Shown here piece by piece: positions 10,446 to 22,100 of a stretch of DNA of 64,000 bases. The notes under the pieces are model-generated. The model saw only the letters and a program-made list of their open reading frames with translations, was not told the origin of the DNA and ran no database searches. The translations under genes were made by a program, and so were the position numbers. Position 1 is the stretch's first letter. Every line of letters starts with the position of its first letter. The DNA is taken from assembly GCA_009760855.2 (NCBI GenBank), contig WPIO01000092.1, forward strand, positions 994,501-1,058,500. Reading direction: 5' to 3'. The DNA is from Cristatella mucedo. Its lineage: Eukaryota > Bryozoa > Phylactolaemata > Cristatellidae.

Positions 10446-11884
10446 TCATGAACTCGTGATATCCTGTCTCTGCTTGACTGCGTACTGCAGTGCGTCCAAG
10501 ATCTGGATTTTGGCTCTGCGTAAGTGGCACTCTAATGCCTGACACCTCACGTAAAAGCCACATGAAAGCCAGGCGCCTGCAAATAGGTATCCAAGGAAGA
10601 GCGAACGGTCTATCTGGGCAAAAAAGTAGTCTCATACGGATGCCGAGGCTGAACAGCCGTTGGCTCTCCTAAGCATCCTTGAGCTATGCGTCTGATTGGG
10701 ATGCACAGGTAGCCCAGCATGACGACCGTAGTGCTTGGTGTCCATCAGACGAGCCAGCCAGACGATTGCCGAACCATCGCGTTAGAAACTTCTCTGAGAT
10801 GTGGCTTTCTTCCGATAGCATCGGTGCTGGCTCTTGGCAATCACGGCTGTAGCAGTGCTGAGACTTTCTCCCCGTGATCACGTGAGGCCTTCTCCTAGGT
10901 GCATTGTGACTACTGGGTGATTGCGATGCATTGTTCAAGCAAGGAATTTATTGCTCAAGCCACATTCGCAGTTCTTCTGGTGTGTTTTGCTTGGCTTCAA
11001 GCTTAGAGTAGCTGCTACATTTTTTGGTCCAATTCGTGAGGGAATCTTTTTCTCTGTCTCTTGCACACCATCAGTCTTCTTCCCTGAATGAGTTTAAGAT
11101 GTTGTGACCGTCCCTACTGCTCTGCCAGCTAAGTAGTAAAGGCTGTACTTTGCATAGCATTTCTGGTCATACAACGAATGGGGTAGCCACAATCTGATGC
11201 CATTTTGGTTGACGGCATGGTTTTGTTGCCCGATGAAGCACTGAGGCATTCGCATGATTGGATGTCATGTGTCATGTGTCTGCTGCATGTCATCGATGTA
11301 AAGATGCTTGTGTTTTGTAATTGGTTATTTCTTGTTAAAATTAATCTCTTGGAATGGGTTATTTCTTGTTAAAATCAATCTCTGTGGCACCAGAGGCCCG
11401 GCCGGGTTCAACTCCCGACGTGAGCTAGACATATGCATTGCTAATGGAAAGCATGCCTGGAGCATGGGCTGCATGCATGAAATGCAATCCCGGCTGCTGG
11501 CTGAGCCATATTTAAATGCCAATTTTTTACTTTTAGTTGGTGTCAAACCGATGGTAAGCAATATACTTAAAGTCAGTAGTTAGGCGGACAGCTCAAGTTT
11601 GCATAGCCTAGCCGTCTCCTAATCACTGGTAGCACGGAAGGAGATTAAGTAGTTGTACTTATGCCACGTTAAGCCCGTGGCTCCTCAGATGTGTATCAGC
11701 CATCACTTTTAAGCTGACTACAGCCAAGTCAGGTGAGCACCTCTTCACATGGTGACATGCAGCTTGATCAGCTGTCTCTCGTTTCCAGTTTATATTTGAA
11801 ACAACGGTCCCTCTGTTGGACCAGCAGGCTGCATGGAGGATGAACTGACTCAGGAGGCTATCTTTTTAGTTCAGCATGTATATA
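10446..11884. other. Unassigned spacer
   Basis: No gene is seen. A direct repeat of about 28 bp (GGTTATTTCTTGTTAAAAT) occurs at about 11323 and 11357. A tRNA-like B box (GGGTTCAACTCCC) at about 11404 hints at an old SINE. Confidence 0.4.
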
Positions 11885-11960
11885 AGTGTTGGCCCAGAGG
11901 TTAAGTGATCTGGCATCACTTTGTAAGGTCACGGATTAAGTTATCCAGCTGCATGATTCT

Positions 11961-12379
11961 TGCAGCCTTCGAGCACTGGGCAGAGACCCTACGAGGGCTC
12001 AGACTGCATAAGCAGCCGCAGAATCACGAATGGTGGAAGACGATGGATGACTCGGTAGATTACTTGGCAGTCATGCCCAAATCCATGCATTGGCAGCATC
12101 TGTGGGGTCATCAATCTACCACAAACTACTGCAGCCAGCTGTCAGGCAGGTTCAGAACGAACAATGGGCCGACAGTAATAAAAACATGGGATATAAAGCT
12201 GCCGAAGGAGTACAATTGGAGGAAGGGTGAGATCCCTCCATGCCGGCCGCAGCCTTCTCGAGTGTGTAGACTGGGCTTGGCCGGCCTGGTCTTGAATAAA
12301 GTGTTTGGTGTTGGAGCCACCAGGCTTGTTGAACGGTCGCACGACCCAGCCCGAAGACAGGTCGTGCAGTGGGCTGTCA
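11961..12379 (+). mobile_element. Solo LTR, family D, copy 1
   Basis: Starts TGCAGCCTTCGAGCACTGG and ends GGGCTGTCA. It contains a TATAAAG box (about 12193) and downstream an AATAAAG (about 12295), the order expected of an LTR promoter and polyadenylation site. It matches 50876-51299, which lies in the opposite orientation. No clear target duplication is visible here; it abuts an L2-A tail. Confidence 0.65.
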
Positions 12380-12650
12380 AAGGTAGCATGCTCAATAAAC
12401 AACAAGAATAACTAAATAAGGGGTGACATGCACAGGGTCAGCATGCAAGTTTGGTTAGTGGCACCGTGCACAGTGTGAGCATGCATTAGCAGAGTCTAGT
12501 GTTGCTTTCTTGAATAGCCGCCCGATTACAGCCTCTTTGAAAAGTGCTGGGACAAGACCTGAGGCTAATGACATATTTATGATGATGATGATGCATGCCT
12601 GCTTACCGGCATGTGCAATCAGGCACTTAAAGCTGGTGCAAAACTTTGGA
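12380..12650 (-). mobile_element. Rearranged L2-A fragments
   Basis: Antisense L2-A 3' end (GTAGCATGCTCAATAAACAACAAGAAT) joined to an antisense piece of the palm-proximal region (about 12500-12580). A short sense piece (CCGGCATGTGCAATCAGGC) follows. The orientation change indicates rearrangement. Confidence 0.6.
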
Positions 12651-13187
12651 TGGATATGTTCTGCTAAGGAGGAAGTGCATTTATCAGCTGATAAGACCTT
12701 AAGGATGCACGTCGTATTTATTGTAATGTTTCAGACTGAAGAGGGAGCTCCTTAAATTGTGGAGCCGAGACTTTAGCCAAAAGTAGTACTTGGTCTCGGG
12801 TGTCTGCTAGTGAGTGAGTGCTGCCGAAGTCATTGGCAGCGATCGTGGGGAAGAGACCCCTCAAGGCAGCAGCCACAAAGGCTTTGCTATCGGATTGGGT
12901 AATTGTTCAAGTGCCCCAGTTTAAGTGGCCGTGTACATTTTGCACCAGTATAGGGGGCGTGGTCGTGCTGCAATATTGTTCTGCCCCAGCTGGACTCACA
13001 CCACTCTGCAGACCAACTCGTGCTGCATACCAGCGCCTGAGGCACTGAATTCTGGTGGTATCGGCTAACTGAACTGGATTTCATTGCGACCGGCAAGCAC
13101 TGGGTCGGCTGACCCCTGCAGCCACCTACTTGCTACCTGTCCATCGGCCATTCGGCCTGTGTGGGCTCTATACGCTTGCACTTGCAC

Positions 13188-13339
<152 letters not shown>

Positions 13340-15299
13340 AATGATCATCTAGCCGATCGCTTCTCTCGATTCTTTGTGCAGAAGATAAACAAGATCAGGG
13401 AATCCATCCCTGCGATGACAACCTCCCCACTAGAATGCTGTTCCTCGGTTCCTGGCTGCACCTCAATGTCTGCATTTAAGCAGGTCACTAGTGATCTAGT
13501 CCTAAAGTTCGTATCTCAATCAAAGAAGACAACAAGTCCTCTGGACCCTATTCCCACTGTCCTGCTCCTACGTTGCATTGATCTGCTGCTGCCATGCATA
13601 ACTAACATAAATAATATGTCATTAGCCTCAGGTCATGTCCCAGCACCTTTCAAAAAAGCTGTAGTCAGGCCACTTCTCAAGAAAGCTACACTTGACCAAG
13701 AGAACTTGAGCAACTACCGCCCAGTTTCCCTTCTACCATTCCTATCAAAAACACTAGAACCGGTCGTGGCAGACCAGCTGAACTCGTATATCGAAACTTC
13801 AAACCTTGCTAGTAAGTTCCAGTCTGGCTTTAGAGCTAATCACTCCACAGAGTCAACATTGCTTCGGGTATACAGCGACCTACTTAGGAATGCAGACATG
13901 GGTAGCGTGTCTCTGCTTGTTTTGCTTGATCTTTCGGCAGCTTTTGATACCATCGATCACAAAGTTCTTCTAGAGCGCCTCTCATCTCGCCTGGGGATCA
14001 CTGGCACTGCTCTGCAGTGGTTCAGGTCCTATCTCAGTGGGAGACTCCAGAGTATTGACGTGAATGGACAAAGATCATCTGAAGTACCTCTGAAATATGG
14101 CGTACCTCAGGGCTCAGTGCTAGGTCCGGTTCTTTTCACGGTTTATACTCTGCCTCTTGCTGATGTGATTACCAACCACAATCTAGGCTTTCACTTCTGT
14201 GCGGATGACACTCAGTTGTACCTTTGCTTTGATCCCTCCCAGCCTTCGAGCACCTCAAATTCTCTAGGCTCACTAGCTGCATGCATTGATAACATCCACA
14301 CATGGATGGCAGCAAATTTTCTAAAACTAAACGATGATAAAACTAACTTACTAGTTATGGGCAAACCCAGTGTGATCCAGAGATTGGAAAGGCTGACTCT
14401 CAAAATTGGCTCTGCCAGCATATCTCCAGTTGAATCAGCTCGAAATCTAGGTGTCATATTCCAAAGCGACCTCTCGTTAGACGACCACATCAGCTCCTCA
14501 GTCAAATCTGCCTATTTTCAGCTTCATAACATTGCTAAAATTCGGGCTTGTTTAGATAAAGATACCACATCTAAGTTGGTCCATGCATTCGTGACATCCC
14601 GTCTCGACTTCTGCAACTCACTGCTTACTGGCCTACCAGCATGTGCGATCAGGCGATTGCAGCTGGTGCAAAACTCGGCAGCTAGACTTGTCTACCGTGA
14701 GCGTCGCAGTTGCCACATTACTCCACTTCTCGCCGACCTGCACTGGCTACCAGTCAAGCAACGGACTGACTTCAAGACTTTGTCGCTCACTTTTAGGTCC
14801 CTTCATTCTATGGCTCCAGCCTATCTGTCAGATATACTACCCCATCAGGCCAAACATCGTAACACCCGCTTTTCGGAATCCGACAGTCTAGAAATACCTC
14901 GTACAAACCTTAAATCCTTTGGAGACCGTGCATTCAGCTCGTATGCTCTCAAAGCCTAGAATTCCCTCCCGACCTGCGTCAGAACATTCCCTGACCTGAC
15001 CACATTTAAAAGGAACCTAAAAACACACCTATTTTGGACAGCATTTAGTGGGTCCCTGTGATTCGTCCTTGATGTGATTATGCGTGGTGACACTGTGCAT
15101 GCTGCCACTAACCACATTTGCATGCTGACCCTGTGCATGTCACCCCTTACCATATTATTCATTTTGTTTGTTTTTCAAGCATGATTTTACTTACCATTCA
15201 ATTGCATTTCACTTTGCAGCAAATGTAACTTGCCTAGAAAGAGATTAAGTTCTCTGAGGGCGCTTTATCAAGTGAATTATTATTATTATTGTTATTATT
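13340..15299 (+). mobile_element. L2-A LINE, longest RT-bearing copy
   Basis: A 5'-truncated L2/CR1-like non-LTR element with no endonuclease domain. The frame open to 14959 shows the reverse transcriptase in order: FKKAVVRPLLKKATLDQ and NYRPVSLLPFLSKTLE (fingers), LVLLDLSAAFDTIDH (motif A, Asp), GVPQGSVLGPVLF (motif B), and CADDTQLYL (motif C). Other copies in the window read FYADD or CFADD, so the Cys is probably a lesion. A TAG at 14957-14959 replaces the Trp of the conserved LxWNSLP motif, and the natural end would be TGA at 15059. The 3' UTR ends in the GCGCT..hairpin and (ATT)n. Encoded protein dead; it inserted within a TC-rich microsatellite. Confidence 0.9.
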
Positions 15300-15690
<391 letters not shown>

Positions 15691-16188
15691 TCTGAGAGGC
15701 TTTCACGACGGCTACAGCAGGTCAGTAAATATGCACACTCCAATTCTTTGCGTACATATAATACAGGCATCGCCATCATTCGCCTGTCGGGGCTCCGTTC
15801 ATCATCATCGTCACTGCCGCCTCCATCGTGTGTGCGAGCCCCTACAGTAGCATTGGACATATGAGTGTCGAAATGCTTTTTCGATGAAATCGCACCTCAA
15901 GACAGGGTGCTGTTCAGCTTGGTCTCTTATCTTTTCCGTCTATCTGTAGCACAGATCGTTAGCTAGTGATAGCTAGCCTGGCTTGTGCCTCTCTTGGCAT
16001 TCTGTAGCTGGCTTAATCGCATCGGCAGCAGTTATCAGAACGTTTATAGTGATAGCTAATTAATTACTAGTATTCGCTGTGATCACCAGGCTGAATGTTC
16101 ATGTTATTTAAGCAGTGCTTTGTAAAATTCGAGCTGCCTTTACAGTAAAGCCCAAGCTTTCTGCTTCAGCAGGCATACTTGCAAGAAA
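15691..16188. other. Unassigned spacer
   Basis: No gene or recognised repeat is seen. Confidence 0.4.
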
Positions 16189-16345
16189 GCCGCGCTGGTT
16201 TGGCCAATGGTTAAGGTGGTCGCCTCGACCAAGGTCAAGGTGTATGTATTTGATGGCCGAGGCTCGAGCCCCGTGGCATATGTGGAGCACCTTAATAGAC
16301 ATTAGGTTCTTATAGGGTGTTATACAAATGAATTATATAATAAAG
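16189..16345 (+). mobile_element. SINE2 (tRNA-derived)
   Basis: A-box-like TGGCCAATGGTTAAGGTGG and B-box GGCTCGAGCCCC with tRNA spacing, then the L2-A-like tail (ATTAGGTTCTTATAGGGTG..ATACAAATGAATT). Confidence 0.7.
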
Positions 16346-16747
16346 CATGCATTATGTAGCTACTTCCTGCGGGATTATTCCTCGAGACCATGAGGGATAT
16401 AATCTATATTGTTGCTGCACTTAGGAGCTCGATTTGGTGCTAGTTCCATTCAAGCATTCATGACTAGCTTGAAGACGTACGTCTGCAGCATTACCCATGG
16501 GCTCTAGAGCTTGGCCGTGCACAGCAGTCATTGAAAGTGGACAAACCCGAACACTGACTGCACCAATATTCGAAATGGAATGAGGATGTCACACAACAAA
16601 GAGGCTAATGCAAGTAGGAGATTGAACTGTAGTTATAAGCTAGCTACTCAGCAGATGCAGGTAAATGTCTAGCCGTGTGAGACGAAAGAAATTGAAAAAC
16701 ACTTTAATGAGTATGAATCGAGTACAAAATCAAGTACAATGCCAACG

Positions 16748-17016
16748 TAATGTATCTCCGTCTGTAACTCCACAAAGCCACAAAGACTATGTGGGTGTTA
16801 CGCAGGAGAGATTTGTGTAGCACACTCACAGTCTAAACGGCTTTCGGTATGCATTCGGTAGCCAACAGACTTCGTCTCACACAACAAAGAGAAAGTGGAA
16901 GGCATGGCAGAGTCAGGAGAGCAGTTGAGGTAGTGAGTAGCATGGAAGTAGCAGCTCAGGACTGCTGAAAAAGATGAGCCATAGTAGGCAGCAGGAGAGT
17001 AGTTGTCGTTGCATAA
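16748..17016 (-). mobile_element. L2-B 3' end fragment
   Basis: Antisense. It begins with the family terminus AATGTATCTCCGTCTGTAAC, contains the reverse complement of the YRMHTESR block, and breaks off at the 26-bp tandem repeat. Confidence 0.8.
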
Positions 17017-17088
17017 GAAAAGTGATACTAGTGCTTGCATAAGAAAAGTGATACTAGTGCTTGCATAAGAAAAGTGATACTAGTGCAC
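17011..17088. repeat. Three tandem 26-bp units
   Basis: Units of GCATAAGAAAAGTGATACTA plus GTGCTT at 17011, 17037 and 17063. The last unit ends GTGCAC. They start at the 5' truncation edge of the L2-B fragment. Confidence 0.9.
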
Positions 17089-17224
17089 TCTGAATTCCCA
17101 AATGGATTGGGCAGCCGTCGTTCTTTAAGGAAATTGAAGTTCGACTGCTCATGCATACCCTTTAAAGCGCCACCACTGTCTGAGCAGGCTCAAAATGCTT
17201 GCCATGTTACATTACTGAAAGTAG

Positions 17225-17470
17225 GCTGACTTGACGTTAGAGCTGATGTGGTTGTCTTGTGTCAAAAGACACCCAGATTGTGTACACTCGTTACTAGAAA
17301 TAGGCAGGCAAAGCCTTGTGAGGGTTTTCCACATTCCTAGTAACACTATGGAACCACCAAATTACCAAGTCGGTTTATCGTCAATGAATTTGAGAAAGTT
17401 TGCTGCCATCTTAGAGGCAATGTCAGCAATACATGAAGCAAGTGAGTTGAGACCTTGATCCTCTCAAGAG
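17225..17470 (-). mobile_element. L2-A internal fragment
   Basis: Antisense remnant. The GAGCTGATGTGGTTGTCT and AAATTTGCTGCCATC-type blocks match the segment after RT motif C in 13340-15299. Confidence 0.6.
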
Positions 17471-17944
17471 TGGTGCTCTAGACATATTTTTCACCACTTG
17501 AAAGTCTTGGTCGTTCTCCCTTCTATGCTACTATAGCTCACTAGTTCTGGTACTCCCACGTGTGCAATAAGACTCTTACTTTTGGTGCAAAACTCTCCAG
17601 CTTGGCTTGTATGAGATAAATGCTCATGTTTTGTAACCAATGGGGGGTAGACCAAGGACAGATGGCGCCAAAGTAAAGAGCGAAACGAAAATCATTGTAA
17701 TTCGGACCTGGACAGCTGCTGCTAAGATTAGTGGTTCCTAAATTCACAATTATTAGGAAGCATCTGTGTCCTACTCAATAGCTTAGAGAAGCATTGGTAC
17801 TGACATAATTTATTCAGTTATATGATTCTTTAGACCTGGATCGAGGCTCTCGTGGTCTTTATGAGGTGTAGAGCCATCAGATGTTACGAAACTTGGTGGA
17901 CTTGCTGCTGAAGTATTTGCAGTGTTAATGGGTGCTGCGTTCTG
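17471..17944. other. Unassigned spacer
   Basis: No gene is seen between the two L2-A fragments of opposite orientation. Confidence 0.4.
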
Positions 17945-18590
17945 CCATGGCCTACCGGCATGTGCAATCAGGCACGTACAGCTGGTGCAAAACTCTGCAG
18001 CTAGGCTTGTCTGTCGTGAGCGTCGCAGTTGCCACATCGCACCACTTCTCGCCGACCTGCACTGGCTACCAGTCAAGCAACGGATCGACTACAAGGTTTT
18101 GTCGCTCACTTTTAGGTCACTTCATTCTTTGGCGCTAGCCTATCTCTCAGATCTACTCCTCCACCAGGCCAAGCATTGTACCGTCTGCTTTTCGGAATCC
18201 AACAGTTTATCAATACCTCGTACAAACCTCAAATCCTCTGGAGACCGTGCATTTAGTTCGTATGATCCCAAAGCCTGGAACTCACTCCCGACTTCCTTCA
18301 CAACATCCCCTGACTTGACCACATTTAAAAAGAACTAAAAAACACACCTATTTAGGACAGGATTTAGTGGGTTCGTGTGATTCGTCTTCTATGTGCCTGT
18401 GCATGCTGCCACTAACAACACTTGCATGCTGACCCTGGGCATTTCACCCCTAACCGTGTTATTCATGTTGTTTATCAAGCATGATATTACTCACCATTCG
18501 ATCGCGTTTCTCTTTGCAGAAAACGTAAAGCGCTTAGAACGAGATTGAGTTCTCTGAGGGTGCTTTATCCAATGCATTATTATTAAATCA
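17945..18590 (+). mobile_element. L2-A LINE, 3' third
   Basis: Sense copy from the end of the RT domain (CAIRHVQLVQNSAARL, LADLHWLPVKQRID, AWNSLP) to the family hairpin and ATTATTATTAAA tail. It keeps a Trp where the 13340 copy has TAG. Confidence 0.85.
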
Positions 18591-18994
18591 GTACTTGAGG
18601 AAGCTTCTTAAAAACTCACAAACCTGGCTTCGAGGTGCTAGTTTCACCAACACCGACAATAGTTCATCAAACGAACGCATGATTCTCAGTCTAAACGCTC
18701 TAAGAATTCATGCTTCACGAAAATTGGGCTTTTATAGGACCGAAAGGAGCTAAATACGGGACCGAATGATTCCGAGAGTGGTCGAATTTAGCGGGCGAGA
18801 GCTTCCGGTTGCAAGAGCCAACTCACCGTGTGGAAGGGAGCTTGCCGATCGGGTTAACAAGGTCAAGGGCTCAGTAGCAACTACTGGGAATTTTTAGGGA
18901 GCTCTTTTGGCGTCAGCGAAAGCATTAGCAGCTGCTTAGGTATTCAGGGTTACTCCTATGGGGTTCGAAGGCCAGCCCGTTGGATGCTCAGGCT

Positions 18995-19137
18995 AGCAGC
19001 CACCTGTTATGCCCAGGGACGTGCCGGGGGCGGTGCTGTGTGCGACGCCCAATCGGCAGCTGACAGCCTTTACCCACAATTCCGTCAGAGTCAGTTCGGG
19101 TAGATCTCGAGCTGAGGAGAGATCGTAGACATTGGTC
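18995..19137 (+). promoter_or_regulatory. Possible proximal promoter / 5' leader of gene B
   Basis: The 140 bp before the start codon is locally G/C rich, with a GC box (GGGGGCGG, about 19026) and a CCAAT box (19049-19053), and no TATA. This is inferred from position and motifs only. Confidence 0.3.
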
Positions 19138-19173
19138 ATGGCTCCTGTGCTCGGCTACTGGAAGCTTCGAGGG
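19138..19173 (+). CDS. Gene B exon 1
   Basis: 36 bp, MAPVLGYWKLRG, donor GTAAGT. The length and the phase-0 end match GSTM exon 1. Start ATG fits the family N-terminus exactly. Confidence 0.93.
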
Positions 19174-22100
19174 GTAAGTGCATGGAGAAAACAACCTGTT
19201 TGCGTTTGCACGACATCTCTCGATTGCAGCATAATCTTAGACACAGCAGTTAAGCTTCATGACCTTGGGAAGGGTGTTTATTGTTGCCTTCTCTTCCTTG
19301 AAGATTTTCCTTCGGGTTGCCGAAATTGTGTAGCCGCAATTATGTTGACGCAGTTATGTTGCCGCAATCTGCTCTGTTCTAGCTTTTGAGCAAGTACGTT
19401 TCTATCGCGCCGTTGTCGTTTTCTGATGTTGACGAGCTACGTGGCCGACTGCCAAAACTTCCGTTGCCAATATCTGCCCAACTACGCAGCACGCGTTGGC
19501 ATTCCTTCTGGCGATATGTTCAACGGTGTAGCAGGAAACCCTGGGTAGCTTACTGTATGTAGTCTGAACAAGTACCAAATGATGAAAAAATGCCTCGCTG
19601 GCCTTCTCCTGCTTATCCCGGCGTCAAGGTCAGCTGTGTTAGTTGATATAATTCCTCCACTCGCAGTTGATGCAATTTTACGATGCCCGGGGGGAGAGCG
19701 AGATATGGAGAGGAGAGAGGGTGAGATAATTCTGTCAGGCCTTCAAGAAGGCAGCCTGGAGATTGCAGAAAGCTGCCGCAATTGCGGCTCGGCAGACTTC
19801 CGTTCGACGCACTTACGCCGCAATTACGTTGCCGCAAACTGCACTGTTCTGTGTTTTGTTAAGTACTTTTCCTATCGAACCGTCGTAGTTTTCTGATGTT
19901 GATAAGGCACGTAGGCAGCAGATAGAAGTTCCGGTGCTAATCTTTTGCCCAACTATGCAGGCGGTGTTGACATTTCTGCTGATGACATTTTATAACGGGG
20001 TTTCGGGTAATATGCTGCGTTCGTGTCGGAAAATGCCTCATATGTTAATCACGGAACTCAAGCGGTGCCCTTTACGGTGATGTTCGCAGACCGGCGTCCT
20101 GCGACCTAATTCCCTTTTCCCCCTCCCGGTCCTCGAGGTTAATCCAGGAAACTGCACAGTAGCCTACGCATACCACATCGATCATTCACTGCACAGAAGG
20201 CTGGCTGCATGCATGAACGCTTCACGAGAAGCACAGGCAGCCTATTCTAGATGCCTGAGTAGAGAGCCTCTCCGGCAATGAAACCTCGAAAATAAGCAGG
20301 GAACCCTGGGCAGCGTACTGTTGACTTAACTAGTATAGAATGAAAAACGTCCGCCTTCTCTGCGTTGCAGGTAATCTCTGACAGCACACTTTGCATTTGC
20401 TGCAAAGGAAGCATTATCGAATGGTTAGTAGTAGCACGCTCAATGACAACAAGTATAACATAAAGGTGGCATGGACAGGGTCAACATGCAAAGATGGTTA
20501 GTGCCAGCATTCACAGTGTCAGCACGCATAAGCGCCCAAATCCCACTGACACACTAAATTCTGTGATAAATAGAAGAGTTTGTAGCTTCTTTCTAAATGT
20601 CGTTAAATCGTGAGATGCTTTGACGTTAGCCGGAAGTGAGTTCCAGATTCTGAAAGCATACAGACTAAAGGCACGGTCTCCAAAGGATTTGAAATTTGTA
20701 CGTGGTATGGGTGAACGATTAGATTCCAAAACGCGCGTGGTACGAAGCTTAGCCCGGTGGGGGAGTAGATCTGATAGGTAGGCTGTAGCCAAAGAATGAA
20801 GGGACCTACAAGTCAGTGTCTGAACCTTGAAGTCGATGCGTTGCTTGACTGGGAGCAAAAGCAGGTCAGTGAGAAGTAGTGTGATGTGGCAATTGCGATG
20901 CTCACCACAGACGAGCCTAGCTGCAGAGTTTTGCACCAACTGTAAGCGCCTGATTGCACAGGCCGGTAAACCAGCAAGCAGTGAGTTGCAGAAGTCGAGA
21001 TGGTTTGTCGAAAATTCACGGACCAGCTTCGATGTAGTGTCCCTGTTCTAACTAGCCCGAATTTTAGCAATATTATGAAGCTGAAAATAGGCAGATTTGA
21101 CTGTGGAGCTGATATGGTCGTCTAACGAGAGGTCGCTTTGGAATATGACACCTAGATTTCGAGCTGATTCAACTGGAGATATGCTGGCAGAGCCAATTTT
21201 GAGCGTCAGCCTTTCTAATTTGTGAATCACACCGAGTTTGCCAGTATTATTAATATTAATTATACGTTTGATGCAGCGCCCTCAGAGAACAATCTTTTTC
21301 TAGGTACTTTACATTGGCTGCAAATGAAATATAGCGCTGTGAAAGATTAAGCCTGTCTTGATGGCGTAGGTAATGGCACGACAGTTTTCCGACTTTAGCT
21401 AGGTTCCGGTCTAGGCGAGCAGGTCAAGGCTTTTTCAGAAACAATGTCACTTGCTGATAGGGGTTTAATGCACATTGAGTAAGGATTCCAAAGGCAAGCG
21501 TTACGTTTGGCCGTCGGAGTTATTGCAGGCCTGATCACCACTAAGTTAGAAAGATTTTAGACAATGCTAGGAATGCCAAGGGAGTGTGTTCTCAGCTCGA
21601 AGCTCCCACCAAACGCGAAGGCTCTCAGGACATGGCCCCGGCATCGGCTCATGGGCGCTTTTCTTTTTAATGCATAATTCTCGGATCTTAGCAACAACAA
21701 TGACATCTAGGAATGCATTTCAACGACGATAATAAGTACGCACGAGCATAACTAATAAGCAGGTTACAGGCCGCCGGCCTATCTAACTCAGCCGCCGGCT
21801 TGGAGGTACCAGCCCTAGGCGGCAAGTGTTTAGACGTCCATGGTCACGTAATTTCGAAGGCGCTACGGTCAAACGACGTACAGATAAGCTATAAACAGGT
21901 CTTTGCCGTTTCGATTTGCGTCTACGGCGTTCGAAAGAATGTCGACTTTCAATATAGCATTCTGCAGCGGACAAGAAACGTTAGCAGCGCTTGATGTCGG
22001 GAGGCGAGAATAACGCTGTCCCGGCAAGTTGCTGGCAGCTGGTGTATTTCCGACGTGTCCAGAGCTTCGCGACCCATGCTCGACGCGTGCCCGTTTCTGT

